The position numbers and the translations under genes are program-made. From NCBI GenBank assembly GCA_045534165.1, contig JAZSJD010000016.1:1-38971 (forward strand): a DNA stretch of 38,971 bases. Direction: 5' to 3'. Positions 15,726-24,022 of this stretch are shown in pieces. This stretch comes from SIG575 sp045534165. Lineage in GTDB: Bacteria; Bacillota; Clostridia; Oscillospirales; Acutalibacteraceae. The notes beneath the pieces were generated by a model that saw only the letters and a program-made list of their open reading frames with translations, was not told where the DNA came from and searched no databases. How positions within the stretch are numbered: the stretch's first letter is position 1; each line of letters starts with the position of its first letter.

Positions 15726-16817
15726 ATGGTGACAAATTCTGTTGATTTTTATATTGGCTCTCCCGGTCCTGAGGGATATTTATCTCTTGTTCCGAAATGT
15801 ATTGAAGACACAAAAAACACAAGAACATTTTTAGTGAGAGGTTCAGTCAACGAAAGCGGTAATTTTATTGAAAAGCTGAGTTCTTCTCTTGAAAAAGAGG
15901 GCATATTTTCCCAACATTTTATTAATTCTTATAACACAGAGGTTATGGATGGTGCATATTTCCCTGATATAGATACTTATGTTTTTGATGAAAATGTTCA
16001 CAACAGAATTTATCCGTCTATGCTTGATTGCAGACAATATACCGTTGATTTAGGTGAAAGTGTCAATAAAAAAGAACTGTATCTTAACAAAGCTCTGATT
16101 GAAGAAAAAATGCAACAGGAAAAGACTTACATAACAAAAGTGAAAAAATTTCTCGCTACCGTTCAGTCCGTGGCAGAGGATAATGCACGGCTTACCTGCG
16201 ATGCAGTGAATACTGAGAAAATTGAAAGATTTGTTTCACGATTTATTAAAAGAGAGTTTGGTGCTGTGTCATCTTATGCAGGCAGGGAATATTTCCGCAT
16301 TCTGACAGCCATAACTCCTGACGGAATTTCTTTCAATGAAGATACATTGATTAGTATGTGCCCTAAACTTTATTGTATTGACGATAAAACAGGTTTTGTT
16401 TCCTCGTTGCTTATTTCACAGCTTCGTGAAAGTGCACTTATCTGTGGTTTTGATGTTGTGAGCCTTATTTCGCCTTTGAAAAAAGAAAAAAGTCCCGAGC
16501 ACCTGATGGTGCCGGAACTCGGAATCGGTATTATTACTTCTGATGAAATACACCCATATAAAGGTGATTGCTTCAAGAGAATAAGTTCAACAAGATTTTT
16601 TGATAATGAAAATTTCAAAAAACATAAAACACGTCTTAAATTCAACATTTCTGCTGAAAAAGAATTGCTTAATCAGGCTTTTCATTTGCTTAAAGAAGCT
16701 GAAAACTACCGTGAAGAATATTTTGAAATTTATTCAAGAAGTGTTGATAAGGAAAAAATTCAGAATATCCTTACAAGAACCAAAAGTGAAATATTATCCT
16801 TTATCAGTTGTACATAA
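15726..16817 (+). CDS. Tandem P-loop NTPase family protein (PRK06851-like) with both Walker A motifs lost
   Basis: 363 residues; AAAGGAGG precedes the ATG. The two-fold architecture recalls the PRK06851 family of two-domain ATPases: lobe 1 has the family opening GSPGPEGYLSLVP and a later YFPDIDTYVFDEN, where relatives have a VIPELGIAIVDG-like strand. Lobe 2 has ILTAITPDGISF and MVPELGIGIITSDEIHPY. Where the family has a Walker A GxPGTGKS loop, this protein has LVRGSVNESGNF in lobe 1 and CIDDKTGFVSS in lobe 2, so neither P-loop has the required GK[ST]. It is thus probably a non-hydrolysing relative. The last bases overlap the convergent degV-family gene by 14 bp. Family assignment is from memory of family motifs; role unknown. 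Confidence 0.6.
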   Translation: MVTNSVDFYIGSPGPEGYLSLVPKCIEDTKNTRTFLVRGSVNESGNFIEKLSSSLEKEGIFSQHFINSYNTEVMDGAYFPDIDTYVFDENVHNRIYPSMLDCRQYTVDLGESVNKKELYLNKALIEEKMQQEKTYITKVKKFLATVQSVAEDNARLTCDAVNTEKIERFVSRFIKREFGAVSSYAGREYFRILTAITPDGISFNEDTLISMCPKLYCIDDKTGFVSSLLISQLRESALICGFDVVSLISPLKKEKSPEHLMVPELGIGIITSDEIHPYKGDCFKRISSTRFFDNENFKKHKTRLKFNISAEKELLNQAFHLLKEAENYREEYFEIYSRSVDKEKIQNILTRTKSEILSFISCT

Positions 16818-17649
16818 ACATAAGTGCAAAAGTGCCGGGACCGCAATGTGTGCTTATTGTACTGCCTGCACGTGTTACGATAATTTCTTTGAATTTGTAA
16901 TTATCTTCAATATATGCTTTGAGTTCGTTGATTTCATCTTCAGCCAATCCTGAATGGTCAACAAAAATTCTTGTATAATCAATGTTGGGAGCAGAAAGCT
17001 TATCATCAATATACTGGCGTCTTACAATGCTGCTTTTGCCACGGTACTTTTTGCCTAAAACCAACGAACCATCATTCAGGTTTTCGATTGTAGGCTTGAT
17101 TCCCAATATATTTGCACCGAAAGCTACAAGAGCAGAGCATCTGCCGCCTTTGTTCATAAAAGTGAGTGTTTCAAGGATGAAGCTTGTGCTCACCTTATCA
17201 CGCATTGCAGTGAGTGTTGTTGCTATCTCCACTGCTGATAAACCACTTTCTGCAAGCTCAACAGCTTTAAGCGCAAGAACAGCCATACCTGTTGAAAGTC
17301 TTCTTGTGTCTACAACGTGAACATTTTCAAGTTCCATTGCAGCAATGCAGGCATTCTGGTGAGTAGAAGAAATTGCACTGCTTAAAGAAAGGTGTACAAC
17401 AGATAAACCTTCATCAGTAAACTTTTTGAAGAAAGTTTCGTATTCTGCAACGGAAATAGCAGAAGTTGATGGCAATATCTTTTTGGTGTTATATGCTTCG
17501 TATATGTCATCGGGTGTTATATCCACACCATCAAGATGATCTTCTGAATCAAGAATTATATGCAGCGGTATGATTTCAATGCCATATGTTTTTGCTTGCT
17601 CGGCAGACAAATCAACGGGGCTGTCGGCAGTTATAACTATTTTATTCAT
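16804..17649 (-). CDS. DegV family fatty-acid-binding protein
   Basis: 281 residues from MNKIVITADS; earlier in-frame starts lie upstream of a near-perfect promoter and are not used. Family motifs in order: ADSPVDLSAE, STSAISVAEYETFF, LSLSSAISSTHQNA, VDTRRLSTGMA, FMNKGGRCSAL and GIKPTI. DegV proteins bind a fatty acid between two domains; in Firmicutes the FakB proteins present fatty acids to the kinase FakA for phospholipid synthesis. No fakA-like gene is in this window, so the partner is elsewhere or the role differs. The RBS (AAGGA) is somewhat far from the ATG. Confidence 0.9.
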   Translation of the reverse strand: MNKIVITADSPVDLSAEQAKTYGIEIIPLHIILDSEDHLDGVDITPDDIYEAYNTKKILPSTSAISVAEYETFFKKFTDEGLSVVHLSLSSAISSTHQNACIAAMELENVHVVDTRRLSTGMAVLALKAVELAESGLSAVEIATTLTAMRDKVSTSFILETLTFMNKGGRCSALVAFGANILGIKPTIENLNDGSLVLGKKYRGKSSIVRRQYIDDKLSAPNIDYTRIFVDHSGLAEDEINELKAYIEDNYKFKEIIVTRAGSTISTHCGPGTFALMFMYN

Positions 17650-17683
17650 AGAAAATGACCGTCCTTGGTGAATAATTGATGTC

Positions 17684-17712
17684 ATTATAACACAAAAAAG
17701 ATAATAAATCAA
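17684..17712 (-). promoter_or_regulatory. Promoter of the DegV gene
   Basis: Minus strand: TTGATT, 17-base spacer, TATAAT (perfect -10), about 35 bases before the start codon. Confidence 0.8.
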
Positions 17713-17787
17713 TGTATAAAGTGCCAAAAAGAACCATAAAAGACCTTGATTTTGTATATTTCGTTAATTTTATGAACTTTCTGTAAA

Positions 17788-18690
17788 TCAGATGATAGCT
17801 CCCAAAACCAACATTTCTTCGATTTTTTCATAAATTTCATCAAGCTGATTAACAGGCAGAGGATTTTTTCCTTTGCCTATTTCTATTGTAAACGCACTTC
17901 GCCTGAAATATTCAATGAACCAATCCTTAAAACCTCCGTGGCTGGCAAGGGAATTGTTCTGCACCAGCTCATATCCACTGCAGACGCTGAAAATGTTTGC
18001 CATTGTAAGGCTGTTTTCGGGGGTGTTATTTCCGTAAGACCAATAAATTTCTTCGCCCTGAGAATGTATTGCAAAGGCATGGTCAACGTTGTTGTGTTCA
18101 CAGAAACGGACAAGGTTTCTTGTTTCAGGTTCGCTGTGTGGTGCGTGACCGCCGTATTTTCCGCAGGATGGGCCGAAAATTCCCGCTTCGGATTCCATTT
18201 TTCTTAATATTCCCCAACCTGCGTCAAAGTTATGGTTGATATCTACACCTTTGCAATTTGCATTCCAGCAAGATAAGTCACCCTTTGAAATGTTACGGAC
18301 AAGTTCTTCATATTCACCTGCAGTTTCTGCTCCTCTTAAGGCAATTTCAACACCGTCAGGGTTTATGCAGGGGATTATGGTGATGCCTTTTGTTAAAAAA
18401 GCAGATGAAATATCAACCCCTGAAAGCTTTTTTCTTTTACTCAGGCAATCGCACACTTTTTCCAGAAAGCGGAGAAGCACAAGGCAGGTGAGCCATTCCT
18501 GAGCATGGAAACCACCTGCGAAAAGTACAACGTTTTTATAGTTCCCCAGACTGTACGCCATTATTTCTCTGGAACAGACACTTTTTCCTATTGAATGGCA
18601 GGTGAGAAAAGGATATTTCTTTTTTAACTCATTTTTTATTCTTATACTTTCGGCAAAATCAAATTCCTGCGGTAAAACTATTCTGTTCAT
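17788..18690 (-). CDS. M14 family zinc carboxypeptidase-like protein, cytoplasmic
   Basis: 300 residues; GGAGG precedes the ATG. The carboxypeptidase A fold shows the zinc ligands HAQE (H62, E65) and IHSQG (H209), the INPDG motif, and the catalytic Glu in FTIEIGKG (E270). At GVDINHNFDAGWG the Arg that normally polarises the substrate carbonyl (NRNF) is His154. No signal peptide is seen, so the substrate is inside the cell, for example gamma-D-Glu-diaminopimelate peptides from wall recycling as for related M14 enzymes (inference). It is 138 bases upstream of the DegV gene, which has its own promoter. It is divergent from the Nudix operon. Confidence 0.87.
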   Translation of the reverse strand: MNRIVLPQEFDFAESIRIKNELKKKYPFLTCHSIGKSVCSREIMAYSLGNYKNVVLFAGGFHAQEWLTCLVLLRFLEKVCDCLSKRKKLSGVDISSAFLTKGITIIPCINPDGVEIALRGAETAGEYEELVRNISKGDLSCWNANCKGVDINHNFDAGWGILRKMESEAGIFGPSCGKYGGHAPHSEPETRNLVRFCEHNNVDHAFAIHSQGEEIYWSYGNNTPENSLTMANIFSVCSGYELVQNNSLASHGGFKDWFIEYFRRSAFTIEIGKGKNPLPVNQLDEIYEKIEEMLVLGAII

Positions 18691-18814
18691 AACAAAACCT
18701 CCAAAAGTTTTAAATAAATTTAATTGATAATGTTTATTTTTTTGAAATTATATGATATTATATATAAGTAAAGTCATATTAATTGGCGAAATATATCATC
18801 AGATGAGGTTTTTT

Positions 18815-19384
18815 ATGGAGTTAATTGAAAAAAAGTTGTCGGGTGAAACGATCTATGACGGAAAAATAATTTCTTTGGTTAAAGATAATGTTCTGCTCCC
18901 TAACGGAGAAACTTCAATCCGTGAAGTAGTTGAACACCACGGCGGAGCAACAGCAGTTGCTCTTACGGAAGAAAAAGAAATTTTCCTTGTAAGACAGTTC
19001 CGTTATCCCAACAGACACGTGATTCTGGAAACACCGGCAGGTAAGCTGGAAAAAGGCGAAGAACCTTTTGAAGCAATAAAAAGAGAACTTAAAGAAGAAA
19101 TCGGTGTTGAATCGGGTAAATATTATTTTCTCGGAACATTCAATCCCACACCTGCATATTGCAGTGAAATAATTTATCTTTACCTTGTAACTGACCTGAA
19201 AATGGGCGAACAGAAACTTGATGCAGATGAATTCCTGAATGTGGAAAAAGTTCCCCTTGAAAAAGCTGTGCAAATGGTGCTGGATGGTGAAATAACAGAC
19301 GGAAAAAGTCAGGCACTCATCCTTAAAACATTTATGCTTCTTGAACAGGGAAGTATACATCAATTTGAAATTTTAAATAATTAA
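18815..19384 (+). CDS. Nudix hydrolase, ADP-ribose pyrophosphatase type
   Basis: 189 residues from MELIEKKLSGE; GAGG lies six bases before this ATG. The full Nudix box GX5EX7REUXEEXGU spans residues 76-98 (GKLEKGEEP ... RELKEEIGV). The preceding ETPAG and VRQFRYP and the following PTPAYCSE are typical of NudF-like ADP-ribose pyrophosphatases, which hydrolyse ADP-ribose or nucleotide sugars to AMP and a sugar phosphate. It is the first of three genes in one direction with the GH13 and GH39-like enzymes, 34 bases before the GH13 start. Whether it is housekeeping or acts on a nucleotide sugar of this cluster cannot be told. Confidence 0.88.
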   Translation: MELIEKKLSGETIYDGKIISLVKDNVLLPNGETSIREVVEHHGGATAVALTEEKEIFLVRQFRYPNRHVILETPAGKLEKGEEPFEAIKRELKEEIGVESGKYYFLGTFNPTPAYCSEIIYLYLVTDLKMGEQKLDADEFLNVEKVPLEKAVQMVLDGEITDGKSQALILKTFMLLEQGSIHQFEILNN

Positions 19385-19418
19385 GTGATTCAAACTCATA
19401 TTAACGGAGGTTCAATTT

Positions 19419-21104
19419 ATGGAAAAGAAACAATGGTATAAAGACGCGGTAGTTTATCAGATATGGCCCAGAAGCTTTTGTGATGGCAACGGTGACGGTA
19501 TCGGCGACCTTTGGGGTGTTCTCAGCAAACTTGATTACTTAAAATCCCTTGGTGTTGATGTTATCTGGTTCTCACCACTTTATCCTTCTCCCAATGAAGA
19601 CTATGGCTATGATATTGCAGATTACAGAAACATTTCTCCTGATTATGGCGATCTTGACATTTTCAAGAAGGTTCTTGATGAATGCCACAAACGTGGTATG
19701 AAGGTTATTATGGACCTTGTTGTTAACCACACATCACGTCAGCATCAGTGGTTCCTTGAAAGCCAGAAAGGTCACGATAATCCTTATCACGATTATTATT
19801 TCTGGAGAAAAGGTAAATCAGATAAGAAACCTCCCAATAACTGGCTCTCAACTTTTGATGGTGATGCATGGGAATATAATGCAGACCTTGATGAATATTA
19901 TCTTCACATTTTTGCAAAGGGTCAGCCTGACCTTAACCACGATAACCCCAAAGTAAGAGAAGAAGTTAAAGATATAATGCGCTTCTGGCTTGATATGGGT
20001 GTTGACGGTTTCCGTGAAGACGTTATCACATGGATTTCAAAAGCTGAAGGACTTCCCAACGGTTTCCCCATCCCTGTTGCATGCGGACTTGAACATTATA
20101 CTCACGGTCCTCACATTCACGAATATCTTGCTGAATTCAAGAAAGATGTTCTTGATAAGTATGATTGTTTCGTTGTTGGTGAAGCACCGATGATGACTCC
20201 TAAAAAAGCACTTCCCTTTATTCAGGAAGGCAAAAACCAGAAGCTTGATATGATGTTCCACTTCCAGCATATGGAAGCTGACTGCTTCATGACAGACCCC
20301 ATTCCCGTTCCCTTCAATCTTAAGAGAATGAAAAAGGCTTTCTCAAGATGGCAGTATGCTCTTGAAGGTAAAGGTTGGAATGCACTTTATCTTGAAAATC
20401 ACGACCATCCCCGTATCATCAGCCGTTACGGTAGCGAATTATATCGTGTAGAAAGCGGTAAAATGCTTGCTGCTATGTATATGCTTCAGAAAGGTACTCC
20501 TTTCGTATATCAGGGTCAGGAAATCGGTATGACAGATATCCGTCTTCCCGAGCTCGAAATGTACGAAGATGTATCTACATACAATGCTCACAGACTTTAC
20601 AAGTCAGTTCTTCACTTCCCCGAAGATAAGATTATGAACATTGTTAAAAAACGCAGCCGTGACAACGCAAGAACTCCTGTTCAGTGGTCAAGTGAAAAGA
20701 ATGCAGGTTTCACAACAGCAGATGAACCCTGGTTCTATATCAACGAAAACTACTGGCAGATTAATGCGGAAGACCAGGAAGATGATGAAAATTCACTTCT
20801 TAATTTCTACCGTAAACTTATCAAATTCAGAAAGAATTCAAAAGTTATCCGTGATGGTATCTATAAAGAATATTATGAGAATGACAGCAAGATTTATTGC
20901 TATGAAAGAGTTCTTGGTAAAGAAAAAATTCTTGTTGTATGTTCTTTCTCAGAAAAATCTGTATTATTCAAAGCTCCTGACGGATATAACCTTGAAAAAG
21001 GTAAGTTGATTTTTGCTAACTACGATAAGAATATGCGCAGAGGCAACTTCATCCAGACAAGACCTTACGAACTCAGAGTTTACTCATTCGGAGGTAAGAA
21101 ATGA
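19419..21104 (+). CDS. GH13 oligo-1,6-glucosidase / alpha-glucosidase, cytoplasmic
   Basis: 561 residues; CGGAGG precedes the ATG. Typical GH13 subfamily 31 enzyme: VYQIWPRSFCDGNGDGIGDL at the N-terminus, DLVVNHTS, GFREDVI with the nucleophile D201, VVGEAP with acid/base E255, and ENHDHPR with D329. Bacillus oligo-1,6-glucosidase has its triad at 199, 255 and 329, so spacing is almost identical. RDNARTPVQW near residue 410 is also standard. One oddity is Glu-Asp in GFREDVI where most have Met-Asp. No signal peptide: it acts on imported isomalto- or malto-oligosaccharides. Its stop overlaps the next start (ATGA), so the pair is translationally coupled. Confidence 0.93.
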   Translation: MEKKQWYKDAVVYQIWPRSFCDGNGDGIGDLWGVLSKLDYLKSLGVDVIWFSPLYPSPNEDYGYDIADYRNISPDYGDLDIFKKVLDECHKRGMKVIMDLVVNHTSRQHQWFLESQKGHDNPYHDYYFWRKGKSDKKPPNNWLSTFDGDAWEYNADLDEYYLHIFAKGQPDLNHDNPKVREEVKDIMRFWLDMGVDGFREDVITWISKAEGLPNGFPIPVACGLEHYTHGPHIHEYLAEFKKDVLDKYDCFVVGEAPMMTPKKALPFIQEGKNQKLDMMFHFQHMEADCFMTDPIPVPFNLKRMKKAFSRWQYALEGKGWNALYLENHDHPRIISRYGSELYRVESGKMLAAMYMLQKGTPFVYQGQEIGMTDIRLPELEMYEDVSTYNAHRLYKSVLHFPEDKIMNIVKKRSRDNARTPVQWSSEKNAGFTTADEPWFYINENYWQINAEDQEDDENSLLNFYRKLIKFRKNSKVIRDGIYKEYYENDSKIYCYERVLGKEKILVVCSFSEKSVLFKAPDGYNLEKGKLIFANYDKNMRRGNFIQTRPYELRVYSFGGKK

Positions 21105-22759
21105 AAATCCTGTCATTCTTTATGTCTATAATTACTTGTCTGACTTTTTTCTTTTCTTCATTCGGAAGTTTGTTTAAATCAACAAGTACAGTACAGATTG
21201 ATGTTGACAGTTCAGCGTTGGGGATGACTATCCCCAACGCTGTTGATAACATTAACGTATGGCACATGGGAACATCTTTTTACAATGCCGAAAGAAATTC
21301 AGAATATGATGTTTTTGAATTTGTAAAATATGTTCAGCTCATGCAGTGCACAGGTGGCACAGCAGACAGAGATTTGTTTGTTGATCCATACGATACATCA
21401 ACATTGACTGATTATAAATTCGATACTCTTATTGAAAATTGTCGGGGTATTCTGAACCTCGGTGCAAAACCACATCTGAAATTAGGCGGAGTTCCCCTTA
21501 AATTCACATCAGGTTACCAGATGGGCGGTTTCGATATGAATGTGTATCCGCCTGATGATTATGTTGCATATTATGGCTACATCAAAGCAATTGCAGAAGC
21601 ACTTGTTGAAGAATTCGGCGTTGACGAAGTTAAAACATGGCGTTTCGGATGTATGACAGAATATGAAAACGGCGATTGGTTTATGGCAAAAAGCGGAAAG
21701 CCTGAAGATTCTGCAATAGCTTATTGCAAACTTTATGATTATACTGTCCAGGCACTTGTTGATGTTATCGGCGAAGATGTTTTTGTAGGTGCTCACAGTA
21801 TGACAGTAACTGAAGGTTTGTGGGATGAAGAAATCTTTATCCGTCATGTAGCAGAGGGCACAAACTACGCAAATGGTCAAAAAGGTACAAGAATCTGCTT
21901 CCTTTCAGCCTCTTTTTATGATTATAAACCCGGTGAATTCACAAGTGGCTACACTTTGCCGGAAACTATCGGATATCTTAAAAATAAAGCTGAAAAATAC
22001 GGACTTGAAAACCTGATTTACGGTATTGATGAGGGCAGACTTCTTGTGGGAAACGCAAGAGGAAAAGATAATGACGAGCTTCTCAACAGAACAGTAGGCT
22101 ATACATGGCAGGCAGCATATGATGCAAGATTGTTTTCACAGACAATATTAAGCGGTGCTGATTATTTCTCATCATGGAATTTCCTCACTAACGGAAACCT
22201 TGACGGTTATCCCATTATCAGCTACCACGTTGCTTCAAACCTTGCAAAGTTTGAAGGATGCAAATTGCTTTCTGCACAGACAAGGGAAGTTAAAACATCA
22301 CTTAAAGTTGAAATCGGCAACCTTTGTGCTGTTGATACCGAAACAGGTGTTATCCGTGCAATGGTTTATAATTTCAAGAATAATATTAATTATAAGGGCA
22401 AGGCAGATGTAACTCTTAACATTCCTGCTGAAACAGGCAAGAAATATAAGGTTACCCAATATCTTGTAAATGACGATTGCAACTATTTTGATGAATGGCA
22501 GGAAGACAGAAAAACTTATAACATTACTGATGATTGTTTCAGCTGGTCACCCGATGACCCCATGCTTGACAGTACAGTAACTCTCTCTGATCCGAAAGCC
22601 AGAGAAATATACAACACAGAGCTTCGTGCAAAATATGAAGAATGTGCAGTTCTTACTCCAACAGAATTTGAAGTAGAAGCTGTTGAAGATGCACTTTCAA
22701 TAAACATAATGCTTGAAGCAAGTAATGTTGTATTTTTTGAAATTGAAGAAATCAAATAA
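21101..22759 (+). CDS. Secreted GH39-like TIM-barrel glycoside hydrolase
   Basis: 552 residues with an N-terminal hydrophobic signal or anchor (ILSFFMSIITCLTFFFSSFG). The body looks like a clan GH-A barrel: TWRFGCMTEYEN carries the expected acid/base Glu after strand 4 (where GH39 has a WNEP-type motif) and IYGIDEGRLL the nucleophile Glu after strand 7; GADYFSSWNF follows. Residues about 400 on form a beta-sandwich, as in GH39 beta-xylosidases. Substrate is unknown, a plant or host glycan is likely. It is translationally coupled to a cytoplasmic alpha-glucosidase, suggesting that outside and inside steps of one glycan pathway are made together. Family assignment is moderate; another clan A family is possible. 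Confidence 0.65.
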   Translation: MKILSFFMSIITCLTFFFSSFGSLFKSTSTVQIDVDSSALGMTIPNAVDNINVWHMGTSFYNAERNSEYDVFEFVKYVQLMQCTGGTADRDLFVDPYDTSTLTDYKFDTLIENCRGILNLGAKPHLKLGGVPLKFTSGYQMGGFDMNVYPPDDYVAYYGYIKAIAEALVEEFGVDEVKTWRFGCMTEYENGDWFMAKSGKPEDSAIAYCKLYDYTVQALVDVIGEDVFVGAHSMTVTEGLWDEEIFIRHVAEGTNYANGQKGTRICFLSASFYDYKPGEFTSGYTLPETIGYLKNKAEKYGLENLIYGIDEGRLLVGNARGKDNDELLNRTVGYTWQAAYDARLFSQTILSGADYFSSWNFLTNGNLDGYPIISYHVASNLAKFEGCKLLSAQTREVKTSLKVEIGNLCAVDTETGVIRAMVYNFKNNINYKGKADVTLNIPAETGKKYKVTQYLVNDDCNYFDEWQEDRKTYNITDDCFSWSPDDPMLDSTVTLSDPKAREIYNTELRAKYEECAVLTPTEFEVEAVEDALSINIMLEASNVVFFEIEEIK

Positions 22760-22763
22760 AATA

Positions 22764-22808
22764 AAAACGGGACTTTTACCAACACTCGGCATAAAAGTCC
22801 CGTTTTTT
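22764..22808. terminator. Terminator after the glycosidase operon
   Basis: 15-bp perfect stem AAAACGGGACTTTTA / TAAAAGTCCCGTTTT, followed by more T. The 13-base loop contains CCAACACTCGGC, which reappears at 33431-33442 in the structured intergenic block. Confidence 0.88.
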
Positions 22809-22809
22809 G

Positions 22810-22838
22810 TTGACATATTTTTTTGACAATGGTAATAT
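22810..22838 (+). promoter_or_regulatory. Promoter of the PI-PLC-like gene
   Basis: Consensus TTGACA, 17-base spacer, TAATAT. It starts two bases after the previous terminator. Confidence 0.85.
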
Positions 22839-22860
22839 GAAAAAAGGTGGTGTTCAGATT

Positions 22861-23979
22861 ATGAAACTTATAAAAGCTATTATGGCCTGGTTTACGGTTG
22901 CTTCTTGTTTTACTGCTGCATTGACAGCAGCCGATAATATGGTGGAAGAAAACATCAGATATCAGCAGGAGAGAATGGAATATCTGAAAAATGAATACTA
23001 TGTTGATTATACACCTTGTGATGAAAGCAAATTTACTGATTTTGATTTAGATGAAGCCATAAAAAACGGTGTAAAATATAATGAACTGATATTTCTCGGT
23101 ACGCACAACAGCTACCAGATGAGTGCAACACCTGAATATAAAGAATTATATAATGTTTTGTCTGACATGACCTTTGGTATTCTGGACAGAGAATTGGTTG
23201 AGTTTGAAATGGACAGTCTGACAGAACAGCTTGATCTGGGAATCAGAAATCTGGAAATTGACATTGAAACGATAGATAAAAAAGGTGATGTAAGTTTTAT
23301 TGTCACCCACAACCCTCTTTATGACAACACAACAAGCTGCTACGATTTCGAGCTGGCTCTTGAGGAAATTAAATTATGGTCAGATAATAATCCCGGTCAT
23401 CTGCCTCTGACAATAATCATTGAACCTAAAAAAGATGTTTTTCCCGTGAATGATATGAAGCAATTCAGTATTAAGTATGCAAAAATGTTTGATGAAATTC
23501 TTCGTGAAAAAATGGGAGACAAAATGATAACACCTGCCGATATGATGGGTGAATATTCAAGTCTTAAAGAAATGCGTGAAAATGATGATTGGATGACGCT
23601 GGAAGAAACAATGGGAAAAGTGATTTTCCTTCTTCACGATACAACGGTTACAACAAGCTACATAAACCAGGACAAAACAATAAAAACACAAGCAATGTTC
23701 CCCATGTTGAGATTTGTTGATATAAACAAATCTTATGCATCTTTTATTATAGACAATAATGTGGGAGAAGCTTTGTTACATCAGGGAATTACAGTTGATA
23801 AAAACAATCTTATTGTAAGAACAAGAGCTGACTTTTTCCCCAATTTCAGCGAAAAGGAATATGAGTACATTGATAACTGTACATCTCAGATTATTTCCAC
23901 AGACTATCCGCCAAGAGTAGGCGAAAGCAAATATCACGCTTATTCTTTTGACGGGTTTACAGTAAAACTTCAGAAATAA
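22861..23979 (+). CDS. Secreted phosphoinositide-phospholipase C-like phosphodiesterase
   Basis: 372 residues from the ATG at 22861 (AAGGTGG about ten bases upstream); earlier in-frame starts overlap the -10 box. Signal peptide MKLIKAIMAWFTVASCF to about residue 24. The PI-PLC TIM barrel shows the first catalytic His in LGTHNSYQ, the NLEIDIE strand with acidic metal ligands, and the second His in VTHNPL, as in the Ca-dependent PI-PLC-C1 family of bacteria. Such enzymes cleave glycerophospho- or inositol phosphodiesters. The real substrate is unknown; export suggests membrane lipid or teichoic-type polymers. Monocistronic. Confidence 0.82.
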   Translation: MKLIKAIMAWFTVASCFTAALTAADNMVEENIRYQQERMEYLKNEYYVDYTPCDESKFTDFDLDEAIKNGVKYNELIFLGTHNSYQMSATPEYKELYNVLSDMTFGILDRELVEFEMDSLTEQLDLGIRNLEIDIETIDKKGDVSFIVTHNPLYDNTTSCYDFELALEEIKLWSDNNPGHLPLTIIIEPKKDVFPVNDMKQFSIKYAKMFDEILREKMGDKMITPADMMGEYSSLKEMRENDDWMTLEETMGKVIFLLHDTTVTTSYINQDKTIKTQAMFPMLRFVDINKSYASFIIDNNVGEALLHQGITVDKNNLIVRTRADFFPNFSEKEYEYIDNCTSQIISTDYPPRVGESKYHAYSFDGFTVKLQK

Positions 23980-23980
23980 T

Positions 23981-24015
23981 AAAAGCTCGCAAGGTAACAA
24001 CCTTGCGAGCTTTTT
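23981..24015. terminator. Bidirectional terminator
   Basis: 15-bp perfect stem AAAAGCTCGCAAGGT / ACCTTGCGAGCTTTT, loop AACA, flanked by A- and T-runs. Serves the PI-PLC-like gene and the convergent M28 peptidase gene. Confidence 0.9.
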
Positions 24016-24022
24016 GTGTGAA

